A stretch of 64,000 bases of DNA, from assembly GCF_009834125.1 (NCBI RefSeq), contig NZ_CP047146.1:1481501-1545500 (forward strand). The letters are read 5' to 3'. The translations under genes were made by a program, and so were the position numbers. This DNA is from Streptomyces sp. GS7 (lineage in GTDB: Bacteria; Actinomycetota; Actinomycetes; Streptomycetales; Streptomycetaceae). Of the stretch, positions 16,810-24,869 are shown piece by piece (position 1 is the first letter of the stretch; each line of letters opens with the position of its first letter). The notes beneath the pieces are model-generated. The model did not search any database. It was not told the origin of the DNA and was given only the letters and a program-made list of their open reading frames with translations.

Positions 16810-16971
16810 GACGTGCCTCCTAGCAGGAAGACTGCTCCCCAGCGTTCAACCAGGGGCCCGCGGCCGATAGGGCCGAACGGTCCAGCACCCGGACAGGAGT
16901 CCCGTTGCGGTGCGGTCACGGCCCGCAGGCCCCGCCTCCCGGGCTTCCGGGTGCCCCGCACAATGAGGCGC

Positions 16972-17520
16972 ATGACGCCGCAGTTGATCACCCCCACCAT
17001 CCGCGTCCATGCCTCCTTCCTCGCCGCCATGGACGAGTTCCGCGCCGAGGGCGTGGACCGCTCCCGCCACTCCGGGCTGGGCCGCGAGCTGCGGACCTGG
17101 CGCACCCGCTGGCCGTCCGCCGAGGGGTTCGCCGCGTACGTCGCGCTGGTCGGAGCCACCTCCCCGGACGAGCGGGCCGACGGCACGGTCCCGATGACCA
17201 CCCTGTGGTGGGCGGACGGCGACACCTTCCTGGGCCGGCTCACCATCCGGCACCGGCTGACCGCGTCCCTGCACGAGTACGGCGGCCACATCGGCTACGC
17301 GGTACGCCCCACCGGCCGCCGCCGGGGCCACGCCACCGCGATGCTGCGCGCCGCGCTGCCGTACGCCCACCGCGCGTTGGGCATCGATCCGGTGCTGCTC
17401 ACCTGCGACGACACCAACGCCGCCTCACGCCGGGTGATCGAGGAGTGCGGCGGGGTCTTCGAGGACCGCCGGGCGGAGAAGCTGCGCTTCTGGATCCACG
17501 GCGGGGGAGAGCGCGGCTGA
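16972..17520 (+). CDS. GNAT-family N-acetyltransferase
   Basis: A 182-residue protein. The acetyl-CoA loop is in HIGYAVRPTGRRRGHATAMLRAALPYAHRALG, followed by the Asn-rich strand LLTCDDTNAASRRVIEECGGVFEDR typical of RimJ/RimL-like acetyltransferases. Substrate unknown. ATGs exist at 16963 and 16972; CACAAT at 16959-16964 lies 7 nt before the second, which favours 16972 with a leaderless message. It stands alone between the secreted protein and the radical-SAM-associated gene. Confidence 0.85.
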   Translation: MTPQLITPTIRVHASFLAAMDEFRAEGVDRSRHSGLGRELRTWRTRWPSAEGFAAYVALVGATSPDERADGTVPMTTLWWADGDTFLGRLTIRHRLTASLHEYGGHIGYAVRPTGRRRGHATAMLRAALPYAHRALGIDPVLLTCDDTNAASRRVIEECGGVFEDRRAEKLRFWIHGGGERG

Positions 17521-17714
17521 CCGGGGCGGCGCACTCGTCCGATGGATTTTGCCGGGCCGGGGACGCGGGCGGGCCGAGGTCCGGCCGCCCCGGCGGGAAC
17601 TGGGCGGCGTCCGGGCACGTACTCTAGGTAAAGACGTCCGGGCGCCCTCGCCCACGCGGGGGCGGTCCGGACCGGGCGACGCCAGCCGCGCCCCTACACC
17701 AAGGAGAAGTAACA

Positions 17715-18560
17715 CTGGGCAAGCGACAGCCCGAAGGCCCGCCGCCCGCACCGGCGGTGCAGCGCATCCGACTGCGCTACACCAAGCGCGGCCGCCTCCG
17801 GTTCACCAGCCACCGCGACTTCCAGCGCGCTTTCGAGCGGGCGTTGCGCCGCGCCGAGGTCCCCATGGCCTATTCGGCGGGCTTCACCCCGCACCCCAAG
17901 GTGTCGTACGCCAACGCCGCCCCGACGGGCACCGGCAGCGAGGCCGAGTATCTGGAGATCCAGCTCACCGCGCGCCGTGACCCGGAGGAGCTGCGCGAGC
18001 TGCTCGACGAGTCCCTGCCGGGCGGCCTCGACGTGATCGACGCCGTGGAGGCGCACACCAGCGGCCTCGCCGACCGGCTGCAGGCGTCGGTGTGGGAGAT
18101 CCGGCTCGACGGCGTCGCCGCCGAGGAGGCCGGGCGCGCCGTCGAGGCGTTCCTCGCCGCCGAGGAAGTACAGGTCGAGCGCCGCACCAAAAACGGCATG
18201 CGGTCCTTCGACGCGCGGGGCGCGGTGGCGCGCCTGGAGGCAGCGGCTGCCGAGGGCGATAGGCCCGACGGCAATGCCTGTGCGATACTGCGGCTGGTTG
18301 TTCGGCATCTGACACCTGCCGTTCGACCCGACGACGTCCTGTCCGGCCTCCGAGCTACGGCCGACCTGGCGCCGCCGGTCCCCGCAGCGGTGACCAGGCT
18401 GGCGCAGGGGCTGCTCGATGAGGAGACCGGCGCGGTGACCGACCCGCTAGCGCCCGACCGCGACGCTGCCATGGCCGCCTCATCCACGGCCGCCGGGCTG
18501 AGTGCCGCGACGGCGCCGAGTGGGGCCTCCCCGGCGATTTCCGGGGAAGGTACTGCGTAG
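17715..18560 (+). CDS. TIGR03936-type (DUF2344) radical-SAM-associated protein, likely CTG start
   Basis: A 281-residue protein, core region RIRLRYTKRGRLRFTSHRDFQRAFERAL. The family usually follows or is fused to the B12-binding radical SAM protein, here encoded at 6498; the inserted elements now separate them. The best ribosome site AAGGAGAA (17701-17708) is 6 nt before CTG at 17715, whereas the first ATG/GTG in frame (GTG 17757) has none, so CTG is the probable start and adds GKRQPEGPPPAPA. The C-terminus is Ala-rich and disordered. Function is unproven; it may present or modify tRNA or protein substrates for the radical SAM partner. Confidence 0.82.
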   Translation: MGKRQPEGPPPAPAVQRIRLRYTKRGRLRFTSHRDFQRAFERALRRAEVPMAYSAGFTPHPKVSYANAAPTGTGSEAEYLEIQLTARRDPEELRELLDESLPGGLDVIDAVEAHTSGLADRLQASVWEIRLDGVAAEEAGRAVEAFLAAEEVQVERRTKNGMRSFDARGAVARLEAAAAEGDRPDGNACAILRLVVRHLTPAVRPDDVLSGLRATADLAPPVPAAVTRLAQGLLDEETGAVTDPLAPDRDAAMAASSTAAGLSAATAPSGASPAISGEGTA

Positions 18561-18779
18561 GACGCGCGTCGTCGCGTCGCCGATCAGCCAGGGAGCCACC
18601 CCGGTCCGGCAGACGCACTGACCAGGAGACTTTCGCCGGTACCCGGCCAACGGGCCCGGCGAGCGAGACGACAGCTCCCGTGCGGCGCCCGCGCCCCGGA
18701 CAGCGGAACCGCGCTCATCACGCGGACCGCGGCCGGAATCAGGCGCGGCGCCCGGGAGCGTGACGGGAGAACCGCCCGC

Positions 18780-21700
18780 ATGCTCGAATCTATTGAGCCC
18801 AACGCATCCACGCCGTCCGCGGACCGTGGTGCCGACGACAATCACTCGCCCAGCGACACGCTGCCGCCGCGCCGCCGGCGCCGCGCGGCCTCCCGGCCGG
18901 CCGGCCCGCCGGCCGCCGCCGACGCCGGGGCCACGGTCGTGAGCGCCGAGGCGCCCGCGCCGCAGCCCGCCGCCGAGGAGCCGGCCGCCGCCGCGGTCAC
19001 CACCGGCGACGAGGCCAAGCCGGCCCGTACCCGCCGCCGCGCCACCCGCAAGGCGACCGCGCCGGCCGGGCCCCCGCAGCCCGAGGCCGCCGAGCCCGTC
19101 GAGACGCCCGCGGCCGCCGCCGAGGAAGCGCCGGCCGCAGCCGCCGAAGAGGAGCCGCGTCCGGCGCGTACCCGCCGCCGGGCGACCCGCAAGGTGAGCG
19201 CCCCGGTCGCGGCGCCGGAGCCTGCTGCCGTGGAGGCGGAAGAGGAAGAGGAGGCGGCTGAGGCCGCTGCGGTTGCCGAGGAGGCGCCGGCCGCTGCCGC
19301 CGCCGCGGAGGAGGGCACGCGTCCGGCGCGTAGCCGTCGCCGGGCCACCCGCAAGGCCACCGCTCCGGCCGGGGCGCCGCAGGCCGCCGCCGAGGAGAGC
19401 GCCGCCCCCGCCGCCGAGGAGGCTGAGGGGACGCCGGCCGCCGAGGCCGAGGCCCCGCGCCGCCGGGCGCGCCGCCGTGGTGAGCGCACCCCGGAGCCGG
19501 CCGCCGCCGAGGCGTCCGCGCCGCGTGCCGCGGAGGAGCCCGCGCAGGAGGCGCCGGCCCGTGGCCGTCGCCGGGCGCAGAAGCCGCCGACGGCGGTCTT
19601 CCAGGCGCCGGTGTTCACCGAGCCGATGTTCCAGACCCCGGAGAGCGCGGCTGCCGCGCACGCCGCCGCGGCCCGTCAGGACGAGGAGGCCGTGCAGGAG
19701 GAGGCGGCCGAGGCGCCCGCGCCGCGCCGGCGCCGCCGCCGTGGTGCTGCCGAGGCCGAGCCGGTGGCCGCCGCGCCCGTCGCGGAGCCGGTCGCCGAGG
19801 AGGCTGCCGAGGCCGCCGAGGCGGAGGAGGAGCACGCCGAGGCCGGGTACGGCGAGGAGGGCGAGCGTCCCTCGCGCCGTCGCCGCCGGGGTGGCCGCCG
19901 CCGTCGCCGCGGTGAGGCCGCCGAGGGTGCCGAGGAGCATGCCGCGGAGGGCGAGGAGCGTCCGGCCGCCGAGGCGGAGGAGGCCGAGGAGGCCGAGGAA
20001 GCCGAGGAAGCCGAGGAGCGGGCCGCCGAGGCCGGCGAGCCCGGCGGCAGCACGAGCAGCAGCCGTCGTCGCCGTCGTCGCCGTCGCCGCAGCGGTGAGC
20101 CCGCCGAGGTCGAGACCGCGCACGCCGACGACCCGGAGCGTACGGTCGTCAAGGTCCGCGAGCCCCGCAAGAAGGACGAGGGCACCGGCGCGGACGAGGT
20201 GCAGTCGATCAAGGGGTCGACGCGCCTGGAGGCCAAGAAGCAGCGCCGCCGCGAGGGGCGCGAGCAGGGCCGCCGCCGGGTGCCGATCATCACCGAGGCG
20301 GAGTTCCTGGCGCGCCGGGAGGCCGTCGAGCGGGTGATGGTGGTCCGCCAGAGCGGCGAGCGCACCCAGATCGGCGTCCTTGAGGACAACGTGCTCGTGG
20401 AGCACTTCGTCAACAAGGAGCAGGCGACCTCGTACGTCGGCAACGTCTACCTGGGCAAGGTGCAGAACGTCCTGCCCTCCATGGAGGCCGCCTTCGTCGA
20501 CATCGGCAAGGGCCGCAACGCCGTGCTGTACGCGGGCGAGGTCAACTTCGAGGCGCTGGGCATGGCCAACGGGCCGCGCCGCATCGAGACCGCGCTGAAG
20601 TCCGGCCAGTCCGTCCTCGTCCAGGTCACCAAGGACCCGATCGGCCACAAGGGCGCCCGGCTGACCAGCCAGGTGTCGCTGCCCGGCCGCTACCTGGTCT
20701 ACGTGCCCGAGGGCTCGATGACCGGTATCAGCCGCAAGCTCCCGGACACCGAGCGGGCCCGGCTGAAGCAGATCCTCAAGAAGATCGTCCCCGAGGACGC
20801 GGGCGTCATCGTGCGTACCGCCGCGGAGGGCGCGAGCGAGGACGAGCTGCGCCGGGACGTGGAGCGGCTGCAGGCGCAGTGGGAGGAGATCCAGAAGAAG
20901 GCGAAGGCGTCCTCGACCAGCTCGCCGAGCCTGCTCTACGGCGAGCCGGACATGACCGTCCGGGTCGTCCGCGACATCTTCAACGAGGACTTCTCCAAGG
21001 TCATCGTCAGCGGTGACGACGCCTGGGAGACCATCCACGGCTATGTCTCGCACGTCGCGCCCGACCTCGTCGACCGGCTCCAGAAGTGGACGTCGGAGGT
21101 CGACGTCTTCGCGACGTACCGGATCGACGAGCAGCTGATGAAGGCGCTGGACCGCAAGGTCTGGCTGCCCAGCGGCGGTTCGCTGGTGATCGACAAGACC
21201 GAGGCGATGGTCGTGGTCGACGTCAACACCGGGAAGTTCACCGGCCAGGGCGGCAACCTCGAAGAGACCGTCACCCGGAACAACCTGGAGGCGGCCGAGG
21301 AGATCGTGCGCCAGCTGCGGCTGCGCGACCTCGGCGGCATCGTCGTCATCGACTTCATCGACATGGTCCTGGAGTCCAACCGGGACCTGGTGCTGCGGCG
21401 GCTGCTGGAGTGCCTGGGCCGGGACCGCACCAAGCACCAGGTGGCCGAGGTCACCTCGCTCGGCCTGGTCCAGATGACCCGCAAGCGGGTCGGCCAGGGG
21501 CTGCTGGAGTCGTTCTCCGAGCAGTGCGTGCACTGCAACGGCCGGGGCGTCATCGTCCACATGGACCAGCCGACCGCTGCCGGCGGTGGCGGCAAGCGCA
21601 AGAAGAAGGGCAAGGCCGGCGCCAACGGCGCGCAGCCGGAGCAGGCGCTCGAGGCCGAGGCGGCCGCGGAGGAGGCGGCGCCGGAGCTGGAGCCCGTGGC

Positions 21701-22358
21701 GGTGACGGAGGCCGAGCTGCAGCCCTCGGTGGACGGCACGGACGAGTGGTACGGCAGCCCGGCCGAGGCCGAGGCCGCCGCTGCCGGGCGGGGCCGTGGC
21801 CGCCGCCGGGCGAGCCGCAAGGTGTCCGCTCCGGCGGGTGCGCCCAAGGCCGCGGAGGAGGCCGCCGCCATCGTGCTGCCGGCCGAGCCGGCGGCCCCGG
21901 CCGCCGCGCCGGAGCCCGCTGCGGAGCCGGTAGCCGAGGCGCCGGCGGCGGAGCCCGCTCCGGTCCGGCCGCGCCGCCGGGCGACCCGCAAGGTGACCGC
22001 CCCGGCGGGTGCGCCGGAGGCGGTCGGTGAGCCGGCGGGCACGATCGTGATCACCGCTCCGGTGGCCGAGCCGGTCGCCGAGGCACCGGCCGAGGTCCAG
22101 GAGCAGCCCGCCGAGGCGGCGCCCGCGGCCAAGAAGACCGCGAAGAAGGCGGCGGCGAAGAAGACCACCGCCAAGAAGGCCGCGGCGAAGAAGACCACGG
22201 CCAAGAAGGCGGCGGCGAAGAAGACCACCACCGCCAAGAAGACCGCGGCCAAGAAGACCACCGCGAAGAAGACCACCGCCAAGAAGGCGGCGGCGAAGAA
22301 GACGGCGGCGGCCGAGCAGTCCTCGGCCGGGTCGGTGTCGGCTTCCGCGGAGGACTGA
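18780..22358 (+). CDS. rne: RNase E/G family endoribonuclease with long disordered ends
   Basis: A 1192-residue protein. Residues ~1-480 are an Ala/Glu/Arg-rich disordered region with repeated RTRRRATRK-like basic blocks. The S1 RNA-binding domain is near residue 550 (GNVYLGKVQNVLPSMEAAFVDIGKG). The catalytic DNase I-like domain has Mg-binding Asp814 (VVDVNTGKF) and Asp858 (VVIDFIDM). The Zn-link is Cys916-x2-Cys919 (QCVHCNGRG). The C-terminus (about 970-1192) is again disordered and ends in a histone-H1-like run of AAKKTT/TAKKAA units. It matches the streptomycete RNase ES layout, where the catalytic core is central. Role: initiation of mRNA decay and stable-RNA processing. Confidence 0.95.
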   Translation: MLESIEPNASTPSADRGADDNHSPSDTLPPRRRRRAASRPAGPPAAADAGATVVSAEAPAPQPAAEEPAAAAVTTGDEAKPARTRRRATRKATAPAGPPQPEAAEPVETPAAAAEEAPAAAAEEEPRPARTRRRATRKVSAPVAAPEPAAVEAEEEEEAAEAAAVAEEAPAAAAAAEEGTRPARSRRRATRKATAPAGAPQAAAEESAAPAAEEAEGTPAAEAEAPRRRARRRGERTPEPAAAEASAPRAAEEPAQEAPARGRRRAQKPPTAVFQAPVFTEPMFQTPESAAAAHAAAARQDEEAVQEEAAEAPAPRRRRRRGAAEAEPVAAAPVAEPVAEEAAEAAEAEEEHAEAGYGEEGERPSRRRRRGGRRRRRGEAAEGAEEHAAEGEERPAAEAEEAEEAEEAEEAEERAAEAGEPGGSTSSSRRRRRRRRRSGEPAEVETAHADDPERTVVKVREPRKKDEGTGADEVQSIKGSTRLEAKKQRRREGREQGRRRVPIITEAEFLARREAVERVMVVRQSGERTQIGVLEDNVLVEHFVNKEQATSYVGNVYLGKVQNVLPSMEAAFVDIGKGRNAVLYAGEVNFEALGMANGPRRIETALKSGQSVLVQVTKDPIGHKGARLTSQVSLPGRYLVYVPEGSMTGISRKLPDTERARLKQILKKIVPEDAGVIVRTAAEGASEDELRRDVERLQAQWEEIQKKAKASSTSSPSLLYGEPDMTVRVVRDIFNEDFSKVIVSGDDAWETIHGYVSHVAPDLVDRLQKWTSEVDVFATYRIDEQLMKALDRKVWLPSGGSLVIDKTEAMVVVDVNTGKFTGQGGNLEETVTRNNLEAAEEIVRQLRLRDLGGIVVIDFIDMVLESNRDLVLRRLLECLGRDRTKHQVAEVTSLGLVQMTRKRVGQGLLESFSEQCVHCNGRGVIVHMDQPTAAGGGGKRKKKGKAGANGAQPEQALEAEAAAEEAAPELEPVAVTEAELQPSVDGTDEWYGSPAEAEAAAAGRGRGRRRASRKVSAPAGAPKAAEEAAAIVLPAEPAAPAAAPEPAAEPVAEAPAAEPAPVRPRRRATRKVTAPAGAPEAVGEPAGTIVITAPVAEPVAEAPAEVQEQPAEAAPAAKKTAKKAAAKKTTAKKAAAKKTTAKKAAAKKTTTAKKTAAKKTTAKKTTAKKAAAKKTAAAEQSSAGSVSASAED

Positions 22359-22371
22359 GCAGTACCCGGTA

Positions 22372-22397
22372 CCCCGGGCCGTCACGGCGGCCCGGGG
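22372..22397 (+). terminator. Terminator after RNase E/G
   Basis: A perfect 10-bp repeat (22372-22381 with 22388-22397), 6-nt loop. The remaining stretch to rplU (22398-22588) holds TTGACC-type promoter sequence near 22431 and a small hairpin CTCGGC-TCC-GCCGAG at 22477-22491 in the L21 leader; a regulatory role of that hairpin is only a guess. Confidence 0.65.
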
Positions 22398-22588
22398 CCG
22401 GTTTGACCCTCTGGTCGAGGCCCCGTAACCTTGACCGTCGGTGTCTGTGTGGCACCACCCCCCTGAGCAACTACCTCTCGGCTCCGCCGAGGGAGGCCGC
22501 TCGTCCACTCGGATTTCACGGGCCGTATCCCGAGCCCGTGTGAGCGGCTGGCATCAGAGGATCCGAACCTAGCGAAAGAGAGTTCCGC

Positions 22589-22909
22589 GTGTACGCGATC
22601 GTGCGCACCGGCGGGCGCCAGCAGAAGGTTGCTGTTGGCGACGTCATCGAGGTTGACCGCATTTCCACCAGCAAGGTCGGCGACGCCGTCGAGCTCTCCA
22701 CGCTGCTGGTCGTCGACGGTGACGCGGTCACCAGCGACCCGTGGGTCCTGGCCGGCGTGAAGGTCCAGGCCGAGGTCGTGGACCACCACAAGGGCGACAA
22801 GATCCGGATCCAGAAGTACAAGAACAAGACCGGCTACAAGAAGCGGATCGGCCACCGCCAGCTCCACACGGCGCTGAAGATCACCGGCATCGACGCTCCG
22901 GCGAAGTAA
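22589..22909 (+). CDS. rplU: 50S ribosomal protein L21
   Basis: A 106-residue protein with the L21 signature: [24 protein letters not shown] start and [14 protein letters not shown] end. It begins with GTG at 22589, with GAAAGAG upstream. It binds 23S rRNA near domain V. L21 and L27 form the usual rplU-rpmA-obg block, with 14 bp to rpmA. Confidence 0.98.
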   Translation: MYAIVRTGGRQQKVAVGDVIEVDRISTSKVGDAVELSTLLVVDGDAVTSDPWVLAGVKVQAEVVDHHKGDKIRIQKYKNKTGYKKRIGHRQLHTALKITGIDAPAK

Positions 22910-22923
22910 GGGACTGAGGAGAC

Positions 22924-23181
22924 ATGGCACACAAGAAGGGCGCATCGTCCACTCGGAACGGTCGCGACTCCAATGCTCAGCGGCTCGGCGTGAAGCGCTT
23001 CGGCGGTCAGGCCGTCCTCGCCGGTGAGATCCTGGTCCGCCAGCGTGGCACCCACTTCCACCCGGGCACGGGCGTCGGCCGCGGCGGCGACGACACCCTG
23101 TTCGCCCTGCAGCCCGGCGCGGTGCAGTTCGGCACCCACCGTGGCCGTAAGGTCGTGAACATCGTCCCGGTCGCCGAGTAA
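22924..23181 (+). CDS. rpmA: 50S ribosomal protein L27
   Basis: An 85-residue protein beginning [16 protein letters not shown]. As in most actinobacteria it lacks the cleavable N-terminal extension of Firmicutes L27, so no Prp protease is needed. The basic N-terminus reaches the peptidyl transferase centre. GGAG is 6-9 nt upstream. It is followed by a strong terminator before obg, so Obg may have its own promoter. Confidence 0.98.
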   Translation: MAHKKGASSTRNGRDSNAQRLGVKRFGGQAVLAGEILVRQRGTHFHPGTGVGRGGDDTLFALQPGAVQFGTHRGRKVVNIVPVAE

Positions 23182-23208
23182 TTCCGGCCCGGACGTAGTA
23201 CAGCAGCA

Positions 23209-23265
23209 CGCCAAGGGCGGACCGCCTTTTCTCGCGGGAGCGGGAAGGCTGGTCCGCCCTTGGCG
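23209..23265 (+). terminator. Strong terminator after rpmA
   Basis: A perfect 15-bp repeat (23209-23223 with 23251-23265). The 27-nt loop itself can fold (GCCTT with AAGGC, then a GC stem), giving one long stem-loop. Confidence 0.82.
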
Positions 23266-23339
23266 CGTTACGAAGAAGACATCCCATCTGAATCACAGCA
23301 GTACGCAGACAATCCCGCTGATCTGGAGGCATCCCCACC

Positions 23340-24776
23340 ATGACCACCTTCGTGGACCGCGTCGAGCTGCATGTCGCCGCGGGTAACGGAGGCCACGGCT
23401 GCGCCTCCGTTCACCGGGAGAAGTTCAAGCCGCTCGGCGGCCCCGACGGCGGCAACGGCGGCCGCGGCGGCGATGTGATCCTGGTCGTCGACCAGGACGT
23501 CACCACCCTCCTCGACTACCACCACCACCCGCACCGCAAGGCCACCAACGGCCAGCCCGGCGCGGGCGACAACCGCGAGGGCAAGAACGGCAAGGACCTG
23601 GTCCTGCCGGTCCCGGACGGCACGGTCGTACTGGACGGGAACGGCGAGGTGCTGGCCGACCTGGTGGGCCAGGGCACCACCTTCGTCGCGGGCCAGGGCG
23701 GTCGCGGCGGCCTCGGCAACGCCGCGCTCGCCTCCGCCCGCCGCAAGGCCCCCGGCTTCGCGCTGCTCGGCGAGCCCGGCGAGGCGCGGGACATCGTCCT
23801 GGAGCTGAAGACCGTCGCCGACGTGGCGCTGGTCGGCTACCCCAGCGCCGGCAAGTCCTCGCTGATCTCGGTGCTCTCCGCGGCAAAACCGAAGATCGCG
23901 GACTACCCCTTCACCACGCTCGTGCCCAACCTCGGTGTGGTGACGGCCGGCGCCACGGTCTACACCATCGCCGACGTCCCGGGCCTGATCCCGGGCGCCA
24001 GCCAGGGCAAGGGGCTGGGCCTGGAGTTCCTGCGGCACGTCGAGCGCTGCGAGGTGCTGGTCCACGTCCTGGACACCGCCACCCTGGAGTCGGACCGCGA
24101 CCCGGTCTCCGACCTCGACGTCATCGAGGCGGAGCTGGCGCAGTACGGCGGCCTCGGCGACCGGCCGCGGGTGGTCGTCCTCAACAAGGTCGACATCCCC
24201 GACGGCAAGGACCTCGCCGACATGATCCGCCCGGACCTGGAGGCGCGCGGCTACCGCGTCTTCGAGGTCTCCGCGGTCGCCCACCAGGGCCTCAAGGAGC
24301 TGTCGTACGCCCTCGCCGACATCGTCGCCAAGGCGCGGGCCGCCAAGCCGGTGCAGGAGGCCACCCGCATCGTGATCCGCCCCAAGGCGGTCGACGACGC
24401 GGGCTTCACGGTCACGCAGGAGGACGAGGGATTCTTCCGGGTCCGCGGCGAGAAGCCCGAGCGCTGGGTCCGCCAGACCGACTTCAACAACGACGAGGCG
24501 GTCGGCTATCTGGCCGACCGGCTCAGCCGCCTCGGCGTGGAGGACGCGCTCCTCAAGGCGGGCGCCCGCGCCCTGGACGGGGTGGCGATCGGCCCCGAGG
24601 ACAACGCCGTGGTCTTCGACTGGGAACCGTCGATGTCGGCCGGTGCGGAGATGCTGGGCCGGCGCGGTGAGGACCACCGCTTCGAGGCGCCCCGGCCGGC
24701 CGCGCAGCGGCGCCGCGACCGCGACGCGGAGCGGGACGAGGCGCAGAGCGACTACGACGGCTTCAACCCCTTCTGA
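23340..24776 (+). CDS. obg: Obg-family ribosome-associated GTPase
   Basis: A 478-residue protein with three domains. The Obg glycine-rich fold (about 1-158) has GGxGG runs such as [15 protein letters not shown]. The G domain (159-340) has the P-loop [22 protein letters not shown] and NKVD. An OCT C-terminal domain (~355-440) has [20 protein letters not shown] charged tail follows, ending DYDGFNPF. Obg acts in 50S assembly and stress signalling; in streptomycetes it is linked to the onset of aerial growth. It carries GTG/ATG-independent evidence of start: ATG 23340 with GGAGG 12 nt upstream. Confidence 0.97.
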   Translation: MTTFVDRVELHVAAGNGGHGCASVHREKFKPLGGPDGGNGGRGGDVILVVDQDVTTLLDYHHHPHRKATNGQPGAGDNREGKNGKDLVLPVPDGTVVLDGNGEVLADLVGQGTTFVAGQGGRGGLGNAALASARRKAPGFALLGEPGEARDIVLELKTVADVALVGYPSAGKSSLISVLSAAKPKIADYPFTTLVPNLGVVTAGATVYTIADVPGLIPGASQGKGLGLEFLRHVERCEVLVHVLDTATLESDRDPVSDLDVIEAELAQYGGLGDRPRVVVLNKVDIPDGKDLADMIRPDLEARGYRVFEVSAVAHQGLKELSYALADIVAKARAAKPVQEATRIVIRPKAVDDAGFTVTQEDEGFFRVRGEKPERWVRQTDFNNDEAVGYLADRLSRLGVEDALLKAGARALDGVAIGPEDNAVVFDWEPSMSAGAEMLGRRGEDHRFEAPRPAAQRRRDRDAERDEAQSDYDGFNPF

Positions 24777-24789
24777 GGGCGGGAGTCGT

Positions 24790-24837
24790 ACGGGACAGGC
24801 CCCCGGGAGGAACGCTCCTCCCGGGGGCCTGTCCCGT
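24790..24837. terminator. Bidirectional terminator between obg and the TagF-like gene
   Basis: A perfect 22-bp inverted repeat with a 4-nt loop (24790-24811 with 24816-24837), 13 bp after the obg stop and 32 bp before the stop of the convergent gene. Confidence 0.88.
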
Positions 24838-24869
24838 AGCGTTCGTGGCCCTGAGCGGCCCGCTGCGGG

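Noticed and set aside
18480..22508. A 1342-codon open frame antisense to RNase E/G
   Set aside because: The GC-rich codon pattern of the sense gene leaves the antisense frame open. The product is Leu/Gly/Arg low complexity, and there is no start signal.
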